Below the pieces are notes generated by a model, which saw nothing but the letters and a program-made list of their open reading frames with translations, searched no databases and had not been told where the DNA came from. 14,934 nucleotides of DNA, from contig CAYTGO010000072.1 in assembly GCA_964437425.1 (NCBI GenBank), positions 1-14,934 on the forward strand, written 5' to 3'. Each line of letters opens with the position of its first letter. The stretch's first letter is position 1. The position numbers were made by a program, and so were the translations under genes. This stretch comes from Scalindua sp964437425. GTDB taxonomy: Bacteria; Planctomycetota; Brocadiia; Brocadiales; Scalinduaceae. Below, piece after piece: positions 1-7,458 of this stretch.

Positions 1-183
1 AATGGCTTGTGCGGTTTTTTTATCCAGATTGCGGTTAAAGGCAATAATGCCACCATTTAGGTCTCATGTTAGCGTATTTATTTGAAAAAACCGGATCATT
101 AGTTGCTCCAATAACCGTCCATATTTGTCATAATACTGTTACATTAGTTTTCTTAATTTCTTACAAACATATATTAAAAGGTC

Positions 184-1395
184 ATGTTTAATAGCATCGA
201 AGAACAACTTAAAATTATTAAGCGCGGAGTTTTAGAAGTAGTCCGCGAAGAAGAGCTCGTTGGAAAGCTTAAAAAATCTATAGAAACACAAACTCCATTG
301 CGGGTTAAATTAGGGCTTGATCCTACCGCGCCAGATATACATATTGGAAATGCAATCCCAATTCATAAGCTGCGTAATTTTCAGGAACTTGGCCATACGG
401 CAGTTCTCATCATTGGAGATTATACGGCAATGGTTGGTGATCCGTCCGGTGTGAATAAAACCAGGCCTCAACTTACGCAAGAAGACATAGACAATAATGC
501 GAAAACCTATCTGAACCAGATAGGAAAAATACTGGATATTGAAAAGACTGAAATTCGCTATAATAGCGAGTGGTTTAAAGAGATGAAATTTACTGATGTA
601 ATTACACTTACCTCTAAGATGACGGTGGCTAGAATGATGGAGAGAGATGATTTTTCAAAGAGATATTCTTCAGGAGTGCCTATCAGCCTTCACGAATTTA
701 TTTATCCATTAATGCAGGGATACGATTCAATAATGGTGAAAAGTGATATAGAAATAGGTGGTACAGATCAGATATTCAGCCTGCTTGTCGGACGTGATCT
801 TCAGAGAGATGCAAAAATGGAACCTCAGACAGCACTCACCACTCCATTACTGGAAGGAATTGATGGGAATAAAAAGATGAGTAAGAGCCTGGGCAACTAT
901 ATTGGTATATATGAAGAGCCAAAAGAAGTATTTGGCAAGACAATGAGGATAAGTGATGACCTTATGCGTAAGTATTTTGAGCTGGCAACTGACATGGCTA
1001 TGGAAGAGATTGAAAGCACATTAGATGGACATCCGCGCGAGGCAAAGATCGTCTTGGGAAAAGCTATTGTAAGCCGGTATTACGATAATGAGGCCGCAGA
1101 GAAAGCAGCGGAAGAATTTGACAGGATTTTTAAAGAACATAAAATTCCGGACGATATTCCACAAATAGCACTCCCTTCCAATGAAAACGGAAATCACAAT
1201 ACATGGATAGTAAAGTTATTGGTAGATCATGGCTTTGCGTCCACCAATGGAGAGGCGAGAAGATTGATTACTCAAGGAGGAGTAAGTATTGATAATAAAA
1301 AATATACGGACCCGGCACAAGAAATAAGTTTGCAGGATGATATGGTGCTCAAAGTAGGAAAACGACGTTTTGCGAAAATTGTTATAACTCGCTAA
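184..1395 (+). CDS. tyrS: Tyrosyl-tRNA synthetase (class I, bacterial TyrRS)
   Basis: Charges tRNA-Tyr with tyrosine in the cytoplasm. The 403-aa length is usual for the bacterial TyrRS branch with this N-terminus. Residues 40-56 carry the class I signature region RVKLGLDPTAPDIHIGN; the HIGH-type motif reads HIGN (residues 53-56), with Asn in place of the last His. The KMSKS loop is intact at 231-235. The C-terminus (about 341-400) is an S4-type RNA-binding domain, recognisable from KLLVDHGFAS, EARRLITQGGV and VGKRRF. The ATG start is chosen because the family N-terminus (EEQLKIIKRG) begins right after it. The only purine-rich stretch, AAAAGG at 176-181, is just 2 nt from the ATG, so the ribosome site is poor. 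The gene converges on the downstream isomerase gene with a 4-bp stop-codon overlap. No convincing promoter is seen in bases 1-183. Identification is secure from motifs. Confidence 0.97.
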   Translation: MFNSIEEQLKIIKRGVLEVVREEELVGKLKKSIETQTPLRVKLGLDPTAPDIHIGNAIPIHKLRNFQELGHTAVLIIGDYTAMVGDPSGVNKTRPQLTQEDIDNNAKTYLNQIGKILDIEKTEIRYNSEWFKEMKFTDVITLTSKMTVARMMERDDFSKRYSSGVPISLHEFIYPLMQGYDSIMVKSDIEIGGTDQIFSLLVGRDLQRDAKMEPQTALTTPLLEGIDGNKKMSKSLGNYIGIYEEPKEVFGKTMRISDDLMRKYFELATDMAMEEIESTLDGHPREAKIVLGKAIVSRYYDNEAAEKAAEEFDRIFKEHKIPDDIPQIALPSNENGNHNTWIVKLLVDHGFASTNGEARRLITQGGVSIDNKKYTDPAQEISLQDDMVLKVGKRRFAKIVITR

Positions 1396-2363
1396 TATCT
1401 TTTGATTACCACATTCTTTCTCAATTTCTTTATATACTCCTTTTTTACCTTAACAAATTTTTCTCTAAAAAGTGTATTGCGGATTTCTTCCTGTACTTTC
1501 ATAAAGGATAATGTTTGAGCCTGAACAATCTCTTCTATCTTAAAAATATGGTAGCCTAGCGATGACTTTATCACATGGCTTAGTTCGCCTTCCTTCAAAT
1601 GAGAAATGGCAGCAACCAGATCTTTTCTAAAACCCTTTACTTCACCAAATCCCCACAAACCTCCTCTGCCGGCATGCGGTCCACGTGAGTGTTCTTTTGC
1701 CAAAGCCTCGAAGTCTTCGCCATTTTTCAATCTGCTTAATAGATCTTCTGTAGTTCTTTTTGCCTCTTCATCTGAATCATAACTTGAACGTTTTATCAAT
1801 ATATGCCTGAAACTCGTGCTGCCTTTCATTGAAAATTCATCAATGTGATCTTGGTAATAGCGTTTAATTGCTTTAGGTGTGACTACTATTTTTCTATAAA
1901 CATTTGCACGCATAATTTCTTCGATTAATAGATCTTTCCTTAGTTCGGTTCTTTTCTTAAGAGGGTTGAATCCCTGTTTATTGGCCAATTCATAATATTT
2001 GTAGACAGAGCCTACCTGGTCAACAGCACCTTTCTCGAACGTATCAACACTTTTTTCAATCTGTTCTTCCAGCTCCGGAGTCTCAATCAAAAGTTTCTTT
2101 GCTTCCTGTACAAGTATTTTTCTATCAATTAATTCATCAATGGCATTCTCAATTATCTCTTGTTTTTTTGATTCCAGTCCTGCTTCGGAGTATTTTTGTG
2201 CGGCAATTCTGAATGCTTCATAAGCTCGCGTTTGGATGTCAAATTCTGTAATTATTTCACCGTTAACGATAACACGAACGGCATTTAAATTTTCAGCACT
2301 TATCTGATGCAAGTAAAACAGTTGCATAACAAAAAAGGCCAAACATAATTTTAGAATTTTCAA
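1392..2363 (-). CDS. Exported SurA/PpiC-type (parvulin) peptidyl-prolyl cis-trans isomerase
   Basis: Probable periplasmic chaperone and prolyl isomerase that helps fold exported proteins. Residues 1-23 form a signal peptide (MKILK, then a hydrophobic core, ending HQISA before ENLN). A SurA-like N-terminal region follows, with VRVIVNGEIITEFDI near residues 28-42 and a helical middle. A single parvulin domain spans about 184-280 (SFRHILI at the start, GGLWGFGEV in the middle, SLGYHIFKIEEI at the end). E. coli SurA has two parvulin domains, so this 323-aa form is the shorter kind. The start is TTG at 2361-2363, supported by a full AGGAGG at 2373-2378 with a 9-nt spacing. It lies 114 bp downstream of mfd on the same strand, but a good promoter in that gap suggests it can be transcribed alone. 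Its stop overlaps that of tyrS. Family assignment is firm; the exact name (SurA, PrsA or PpiC) is not. Confidence 0.92.
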   Translation of the reverse strand: MKILKLCLAFFVMQLFYLHQISAENLNAVRVIVNGEIITEFDIQTRAYEAFRIAAQKYSEAGLESKKQEIIENAIDELIDRKILVQEAKKLLIETPELEEQIEKSVDTFEKGAVDQVGSVYKYYELANKQGFNPLKKRTELRKDLLIEEIMRANVYRKIVVTPKAIKRYYQDHIDEFSMKGSTSFRHILIKRSSYDSDEEAKRTTEDLLSRLKNGEDFEALAKEHSRGPHAGRGGLWGFGEVKGFRKDLVAAISHLKEGELSHVIKSSLGYHIFKIEEIVQAQTLSFMKVQEEIRNTLFREKFVKVKKEYIKKLRKNVVIKRY

Positions 2364-2410
2364 GAGTTATTTCCTCCTGTACTGTTAATTGCAGGTTAAT
2401 AGTAAGACAT

Positions 2411-2439
2411 AGTATACAATCATGTAGATGGACTGTCAT
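2411..2439 (-). promoter_or_regulatory. Candidate sigma70-type promoter for the SurA-like gene
   Basis: Read on the minus strand, ATGACA (-35, bases 2434-2439) and TATACT (-10, bases 2411-2416) each match the consensus at 5 of 6 positions and are separated by exactly 17 bp. The expected transcript start is near 2404, giving a leader of about 41 nt that contains the AGGAGG ribosome site. Predicted by eye only. Confidence 0.45.
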
Positions 2440-2442
2440 CTA
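2425..2442. promoter_or_regulatory. Operator-like inverted repeat over the -35 box
   Basis: TAGATG (2425-2430) and CATCTA (2437-2442) are perfect 6-bp inverted arms with a 6-bp spacer. The right arm overlaps the candidate -35 box of the SurA-like gene, a position suited to a dimeric repressor. No regulator is known, and arms this short can arise by chance. Confidence 0.25.
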
Positions 2443-2477
2443 TCATTTTCAGGTAGTTTTTTGGCAAATTGCTCAAT

Positions 2478-5400
2478 TTATTTTGGGATTAACAAGTTTT
2501 TCACAAAATCTGCCGTATCATAAGGTGACATCCTCTTTCTAGGTAGTGTAAGATGCAGTTCATTGCTTGCAACCACCTTTACCATTTTCTTTGCATTTTT
2601 AAAGAGTGTTTCTGCTTTTTGCAAGTTTTCTACCTGAAGCAAAACAGTACCGTCTACCCGTATTAGCGAAAGGATATGAGACGCTTGTGCTGCTACTCTT
2701 ATTTCGCATTCTATTAATAGGTTTTTAACATTTTCAGGTATTGGGCCGAATCTATCAGCAAGCTCTTTTTCCATCTCCTCGATTTCGTGTGTAGAGGATA
2801 GACGATTAATCTTCCTGTATATTTCTATTTTCAATTTCATGTCAGGGATATAATTGTCCGGTAGATATGATTCAAGGTTTAAGTTTATGTGGATATCATT
2901 ATAGTCCTGAACCGGCTCATTTTTGGCCTTACGAATCACAATCTCAAGCAGTCTGCAAAACATTTCATAGCCGACTGCGGCAATATGACCATGTTGTTCT
3001 ATACCTAGAATATTTCCTGTTCCCCGAATCTCAAGGTCTCGCATCGCAATCTTAAAGCCTGCTCCAAGTTCGGAAAAATCAATAATTGCCTTTAACCTTT
3101 TTTCGGCTTCCGGTGAAATTGGTCTGTTTTCTGGCAATAAGAGATAGGCATAAGCGCGGTGCTTGTAGCGTCCAACTCTGCCGCGCAATTGATGCAAATC
3201 AGCTAAACCAAAATGGTCTGCCTCATTAATAAATATCGTATTTACATTCGGAATATCGAGACCTGATTCTATTATAGTTGTAGATACAAGGATATCTGAC
3301 CTTCCATTAATGAAATCTGACGTTTCCTTCTCCAGGACTCCTTCCGGCATTTGCCCATGAGCGACAGTAATGCTTGCTTCTGGGACTAGCTTCCCGATAG
3401 TTTCTGCAATACGATTTATATTTCTTACACGATTGTGTACAAAATACACTTGCCCATCACGATTCAATTCATGGAGTATCGCGTTTCTTATTACCTTAGA
3501 ATCGAAACGCAATAAATTTGTTTGTATTGATTGTCTGTCCTGGGGTGCCGTATTCAGAGACGAAATATCTCTTATACCCAGAAGGGATAGATGCAACGTG
3601 CGCGGAATTGGAGTTGCCGTTAATGTGAGGACATCAACCGATTCTCTCAACTTCTTCAGTTTCTCCTTATGCGCTACACCAAACCTTTGTTCCTCATCAA
3701 TGACTATCAATCCGACATCCTTGAAGGTAACATCTTTCTGAACCAATCTGTGCGTTCCGATTACAATATCTACATTTCCATCCTTTAAATCCTCTAATAT
3801 TTCCTTTTGCTCTTTTCGCGTTTTAAACCTGCTCAGCACATCAATATTAATAGGATAGTCTGCCATTCTGTCAATAAATGTCCTGTAATGCTGCTGAGCC
3901 AGTAAGGTTGTCGGTACCAGGACGGCTACCTGCTTTCCATACATTACTGTTTTAAATGCTGCTCTTATCGCAATCTCTGTTTTTCCATATCCCACGTCTC
4001 CACAGATGAGTCTGTCCATCGGTTTTGATGATTCCATGTCACTCTTGATATCACTGACAACCTGTAGCTGATCTTCAGTCTCCTGGTAAATAAATTCCGA
4101 CTCAAACTTTCTCTGCCATTCAGAATCTTTCGGGTAGGCAATGCCCTGTTTTGCTTCTCTGACTGCCTGCATGGAAATTAGTTCGGTTGCCATGTCCTGA
4201 ACGGCTGCTGTTGCTATCTGTTTTTTTCTTTCCCATGTTCTGTTGCCCAACTTACTTAGCTTTGGCTTGCGTTCAGAGCCGGATATGTATTTCTGTACTA
4301 ACTCAATCTTTGTTGCAGGCACATAGACCTTTGCTCCTTCGTCAAACTCAAGTGTAAGGAATTCACCACAACTACCTGACTCATTATCACTATTAAGTAT
4401 TTGCATTCCCAGAAACCTTGCTATGCCGTGACTCGCATGTACTACCAGGTCTCCCACTGCTAAATCAAGAAATGAATCAATTGCCTTTGACGGAATTATA
4501 CTCTTTGGCTCTCTTCTCAGCCGGTAGCGACGGAATATCTCATGATGTGTTAGAAACGCAGTTGAGATATCCTCAAATAAAAAACCGTGGTTGAGATGTC
4601 CGATTTGATATTTTACACGGTTGGAAAGAGAACGCTTGCCTGAGGCCTTCCTGGCACTTTTTGGTTTTGTCTTACGTGAGGCTGATTGCGAATTAATGTC
4701 CGGTGACAGAAGTTCGCTCAGCCTCTGTTCTTCAGCCTGATTACTGCAGAATATTATGGTGTTTTTGTAAGAGGTTTTTATATCCTCGATCTTTTGAATT
4801 GAGTTATCGACATCATGGTCAAAATAATCAAGGGCCTTTATGTTAAATGAAAATGTGTTGTTACGTTTAAGTGCTAACCTGGAAAGATATATCTTCCTGA
4901 AATCTTTACATGATTCCAGGATACGATTGAAAGAAAAAATCTTGTTGTGAGATTGCAAGTTATCGTTTATGTGCTCTGCTTTGCTTTCAATATTTTCAAA
5001 TTCCTTAAAAATGATCCAGGACTCTTTTGGTATATAATCAATAAGAGAACTGAACTTGCTTCTCTTTCTGCCAGATCTTTCTGACGGAGATGTCTTGGCT
5101 TCTGGGTGAGCAGACGCATTTATCTGTTCCGTCTGTACGCCAAGTATTTTACACTCATTAACTTTCTTTGCTGATAGCTGTGTCTCTGTGTTAAACATTC
5201 GGATAGAGTCAATTTCATCCCCAAAGAACTCAATGCGATAAGGCATTTCACCTTCTCTATTACCTGCCGAAACCTCATTACCCTGTTCGTGTTCGTTCAG
5301 GGAAGAGAATGGAAAGATATCTACAATTCCTCCTCTCAGGCTGAACTCTCCGGGCAGTTCAACTATACCCGCTCGCTCAAAGCCACCTTTAATCAACCAC

Positions 5401-5882
5401 TCTACAATAAACTCCTGTTTGCACTCCTGCCCGATCCTGATTGTGAGTATATTTTTTTCTATTGCTTCAGGCGGAGGAACATGTTGTAAGAGCGACTGTA
5501 TCGGGGTAATGATAATCCTGCAGGTAGATTTGGAATCACCTGATAAAAGCTTATACAGAACATTGATTTGTTGAACATAGGTGTTCGTATCAGGAAGTGA
5601 TTCAACAGAGATTGCGTCCTCTGAAACAGGGAAAAATAGAGGGCATTCATGAAGAAAAACATTTATATCCTCAACGACCTCTTCCGCCTCCTCTATGCCT
5701 GAGGTTACAAAGAGTATCTCACCTTTTCTGTAAAGGTCCTTGTCACTTGCCAGGCCGGCAATCAGAAAAGCAGCCGAAGAGCCCCATAATCCCTGAACAT
5801 GACAGTCCCTTCCAGATTTCAGGTTGCCTGCTATCTGTTTATACTTTTCATCTTTATGAATAAGCTTAAGCATATCTTTCAC
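2478..5882 (-). CDS. mfd: Transcription-repair coupling factor Mfd
   Basis: ATP-driven DNA translocase that removes stalled RNA polymerase and recruits UvrA to template-strand damage. The 1134-aa length is normal. Order of parts: UvrB-like N-terminal region (about 1-390); CarD-like RNA-polymerase interaction domain from about 472 (LAVGDLVVHASHGIARF, D478); superfamily 2 helicase core with Walker A GDVGYGKT at 628-635 and DEEQ at 729-732; second helicase lobe with QLRGRVGRYKHRAY; and C-terminal TRCF domain (about 1000-1134, SYLPDNYIPD, RFGPIPE). Unusual: a Lys/Arg/Ser-rich linker at about 396-422 before the CarD-like domain, and a smaller basic patch near 261-276. The start is GTG at 5882, with an in-frame ATG at 5873 as alternative. 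GGGAAG lies 12 nt before the GTG, further than ideal, while a promoter -10 box lies only 6 nt before it. The SurA-like gene follows 114 bp downstream. Confidence 0.97.
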   Translation of the reverse strand: MKDMLKLIHKDEKYKQIAGNLKSGRDCHVQGLWGSSAAFLIAGLASDKDLYRKGEILFVTSGIEEAEEVVEDINVFLHECPLFFPVSEDAISVESLPDTNTYVQQINVLYKLLSGDSKSTCRIIITPIQSLLQHVPPPEAIEKNILTIRIGQECKQEFIVEWLIKGGFERAGIVELPGEFSLRGGIVDIFPFSSLNEHEQGNEVSAGNREGEMPYRIEFFGDEIDSIRMFNTETQLSAKKVNECKILGVQTEQINASAHPEAKTSPSERSGRKRSKFSSLIDYIPKESWIIFKEFENIESKAEHINDNLQSHNKIFSFNRILESCKDFRKIYLSRLALKRNNTFSFNIKALDYFDHDVDNSIQKIEDIKTSYKNTIIFCSNQAEEQRLSELLSPDINSQSASRKTKPKSARKASGKRSLSNRVKYQIGHLNHGFLFEDISTAFLTHHEIFRRYRLRREPKSIIPSKAIDSFLDLAVGDLVVHASHGIARFLGMQILNSDNESGSCGEFLTLEFDEGAKVYVPATKIELVQKYISGSERKPKLSKLGNRTWERKKQIATAAVQDMATELISMQAVREAKQGIAYPKDSEWQRKFESEFIYQETEDQLQVVSDIKSDMESSKPMDRLICGDVGYGKTEIAIRAAFKTVMYGKQVAVLVPTTLLAQQHYRTFIDRMADYPINIDVLSRFKTRKEQKEILEDLKDGNVDIVIGTHRLVQKDVTFKDVGLIVIDEEQRFGVAHKEKLKKLRESVDVLTLTATPIPRTLHLSLLGIRDISSLNTAPQDRQSIQTNLLRFDSKVIRNAILHELNRDGQVYFVHNRVRNINRIAETIGKLVPEASITVAHGQMPEGVLEKETSDFINGRSDILVSTTIIESGLDIPNVNTIFINEADHFGLADLHQLRGRVGRYKHRAYAYLLLPENRPISPEAEKRLKAIIDFSELGAGFKIAMRDLEIRGTGNILGIEQHGHIAAVGYEMFCRLLEIVIRKAKNEPVQDYNDIHINLNLESYLPDNYIPDMKLKIEIYRKINRLSSTHEIEEMEKELADRFGPIPENVKNLLIECEIRVAAQASHILSLIRVDGTVLLQVENLQKAETLFKNAKKMVKVVASNELHLTLPRKRMSPYDTADFVKNLLIPK

Positions 5883-5888
5883 AATGAA

Positions 5889-5917
5889 ATTATACTTCCC
5901 TTTTTGTAGCCGGGCAA
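5889..5917 (-). promoter_or_regulatory. Candidate promoter for mfd, very close to the start codon
   Basis: On the minus strand, TTGCCC (5912-5917) and a perfect TATAAT (5889-5894) are 17 bp apart. Only 6 nt (TTCATT) separate the -10 box from the GTG start at 5882. Transcription from here would begin at about the start codon, giving a leaderless or nearly leaderless mRNA, or a 9-nt leader if ATG 5873 is used. The -35 box matches at only 4 of 6 positions, so the real promoter could lie further upstream. Confidence 0.4.
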
Positions 5918-6030
5918 GAGTTTATGCTCAAGTGAATGTCAGAGGATTATTCTTTCTTTGCTGGGAGAACTTTCACTGTATAGTATGCATGAGGAGATCC
6001 GATGATTTCATACTGCCACCTCATTTTTTC

Positions 6031-6059
6031 TTGACTTTGATGACATGTATATTTATCAT
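6031..6059 (+). promoter_or_regulatory. Candidate sigma70-type promoter for the GTPase unit
   Basis: TTGACT (-35, 6031-6036) and TATCAT (-10, 6054-6059) each match at 5 of 6 positions with an exact 17-bp spacer. The expected transcript start is near 6066. This would give a leader of about 280 nt before the GTPase start at 6346, holding the inverted repeats listed separately. Confidence 0.45.
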
Positions 6060-6088
6060 TTCATCACATCACTTCTAAAAGCATAAAT

Positions 6089-6116
6089 ATTTATCCACAG
6101 CATTATGCGGATAAAT
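6089..6116. promoter_or_regulatory. Perfect DnaA box inside an inverted repeat
   Basis: Bases 6091-6099 read TTATCCACA, an exact match to the E. coli DnaA-box consensus. The box overlaps the left arm of an 8-bp perfect inverted repeat (ATTTATCC at 6089-6096, GGATAAAT at 6109-6116, 12-nt loop). I saw no cluster of further boxes, so this is not supported as a replication origin. It could be a DnaA-responsive regulatory site, or chance. Confidence 0.3.
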
Positions 6117-6142
6117 CTCTAATATAGTTTATTTTTACTTTA

Positions 6143-6155
6143 ATGTAAATTACAT
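6143..6155. promoter_or_regulatory. 13-bp palindrome, operator-like
   Basis: ATGTAA-A-TTACAT is a perfect palindrome with one central base, about 78 bp downstream of the predicted GTPase transcript start. Its size and symmetry suit a dimeric DNA-binding protein. No regulator is identified. Confidence 0.2.
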
Positions 6156-6242
6156 GAACTGTCTTACCAGGTAGGTATTCTCAAATAAATAGTGTCCATG
6201 TTTTATCGGATTGTATAACGTAATCCCTCAATAAAAATCGAT

Positions 6243-6272
6243 GATCAAGGAGAGGGCTCCCTATCTTTGATC
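6243..6272 (+). promoter_or_regulatory. Imperfect 30-nt hairpin in the GTPase leader
   Basis: GATCAAGGAGAGG pairs with the CTATCTTTGATC side with one G-A mismatch and one G-T pair, around a 4-nt loop (GCTC). It ends 73 nt before the GTPase start. No T-tract follows on the plus strand, so it is not a typical intrinsic terminator; a leader structure is the simplest reading. The left arm contains AAGGAG, a Shine-Dalgarno-like sequence sequestered in the stem, but no open frame of note follows it. Confidence 0.3.
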
Positions 6273-6345
6273 TTGCCATAATTGTATTAGATCGGCATTC
6301 ACGAATCTTATGTTTCAGATTTATCTAACCTGAAAGGAGAATATT

Positions 6346-7458
6346 GTGAGTAAAACTCTGGCAGAGGTACGAATTGCACTATTTGGTCCCAGCTCTTCGG
6401 GCAAAACATCCTTGCTTGCAAGTTATTACGGCAATCAACAAAAAACCGACTTTGAGGAAAGGCATGGTTACCATCTAACAGTTGAAGATACATCGGCAGG
6501 CAATAGGCTGTTATCAAGATACTATAAAATGGAGGAAGGGAATTTCCCTCTCGGCACAGATACTTTTGAGGAATACTGCTTTGGCTTCAAGGTACATGAA
6601 CTAACTGAGCCCAGTTTTAAAATAGTATGGTATGACTATCCCGGTGGGTGGTGGGAAAACACTCCGAAAGATGAAAACGAAAATCAAGTTCGCAGAGAGA
6701 CATTTCGTAATTTGCTTCAAAGTCACGCGGGTATCTTACTTGTAGATGGTGAGCAATATAATAAACGCGGAACAGCCTATGTACATTATATCTTTGATCA
6801 GTTTAAGAACGAGATCAGGCAAATTAAGGATTGTCTGGCAAGTGAGGGCAAACCAATAGATGCCTTTCCAAAACAGTGGGTTGTTGCTATATCAAAAGCG
6901 GATATCCTTCCGGATAATATTACCGCAGAAGACATTTGTAATAAAATTGTTGCTGATACCAAAGACCAGTTAGAAGGCCTTAAAAAAGCGGTTGATTCGG
7001 AAGATTTTGGCTGTCAATATATGCTGATTTCCTCTGCAAAGGGCGAAGGGAAGAAGGTTATAAACAGCCATCAATACATTGGCCTTCAGCTAATAGCCCC
7101 GGTTGTATTATTGGGCATTTTAGCTGAGTGTGCACAAAAGATAAGCAGAAAACAAGTTTATGGGCCTTTTGTGGGAATATTCCGAAAACTGCAGAGCTTA
7201 ATGGGTTCTATAGATAAGATTGATAACTTCCTTCCAAAGAAATATCAATTAGTATCACATCTGATTAAGTCCATGCATATTCATGAGGGACTTGATAAAG
7301 GAGAAGCCTTTTTCCGGGAAAAACTGTCAAAGGCTGCACAAAAGGGGGAGAAAACAGACGCTGCTGTCGCGGCAATGAAACTAGAATTGATCAGTAGTGC
7401 AGCTCAGCATGCATTTTATCGAAAGCAAAGTAATGATCAAGACAATGCAAACTCATAA
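6346..7458 (+). CDS. Divergent TRAFAC-like P-loop GTPase with helical C-terminal region
   Basis: A probable GTP-binding switch protein of 370 aa. Visible motifs: G1/P-loop GPSSSGKTS (residues 14-22); G3-like YDYPGGWW (D97, G100), with Pro before the Gly; G4 as SKAD (183-186) in place of NKxD; and G5-like SSAK (229-232). A hydrophobic stretch at 244-263 (IGLQLIAPVVLLGILAE) could be a buried or membrane-touching helix, followed by a helical tail. G1 and G3 resemble the 'double-GTPase' families (DO-GTPase) described in bacterial conflict systems. That link is from memory of motif style, and only one GTPase domain is seen here. The start is GTG, with AGGAG at 6335-6339 and 6-nt spacing. The next gene overlaps its end in another frame, so the two are probably co-translated. 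The specific role is unknown. Confidence 0.8.
   Translation: MSKTLAEVRIALFGPSSSGKTSLLASYYGNQQKTDFEERHGYHLTVEDTSAGNRLLSRYYKMEEGNFPLGTDTFEEYCFGFKVHELTEPSFKIVWYDYPGGWWENTPKDENENQVRRETFRNLLQSHAGILLVDGEQYNKRGTAYVHYIFDQFKNEIRQIKDCLASEGKPIDAFPKQWVVAISKADILPDNITAEDICNKIVADTKDQLEGLKKAVDSEDFGCQYMLISSAKGEGKKVINSHQYIGLQLIAPVVLLGILAECAQKISRKQVYGPFVGIFRKLQSLMGSIDKIDNFLPKKYQLVSHLIKSMHIHEGLDKGEAFFREKLSKAAQKGEKTDAAVAAMKLELISSAAQHAFYRKQSNDQDNANS

Larger units (their letters stand above)
6066..6345 (+). other. Long AT-rich spacer/leader upstream of the GTPase gene
   Basis: The mfd-GTPase spacer (5883-6345) is 463 bp and holds no believable gene: the short open frames in it have low-complexity, Phe/Cys-rich translations and no ribosome sites. 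The part downstream of the candidate promoter contains a DnaA-box hairpin (6089-6116), a 13-bp palindrome (6143-6155) and an imperfect 30-nt hairpin (6243-6272). It ends in a good ribosome site, AGGAG at 6335-6339. I recognise no known riboswitch class. Confidence 0.35.

Noticed and set aside
1..73. Short minus-strand translation NGGIIAFNRNLDKKTAQAI at the window edge that looks protein-like
   Set aside because: About 20 codons after a stop codon and with no start codon; too short to tell a gene remnant from chance.
60..183. Possible tyrS promoter boxes (TTGCTC, TAATAC, CATAAT)
   Set aside because: No pair has an acceptable 16-18 bp spacing.
5884..6078. 64-codon open frame in the mfd-GTPase spacer
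   Set aside because: No ribosome site, Phe/Cys/His-rich low-complexity translation, and it overlaps the candidate mfd and GTPase promoters.
6089..6116. Replication origin
   Set aside because: Only one DnaA box, with no cluster, no dnaA or dnaN neighbour and no DNA-unwinding repeats recognised.
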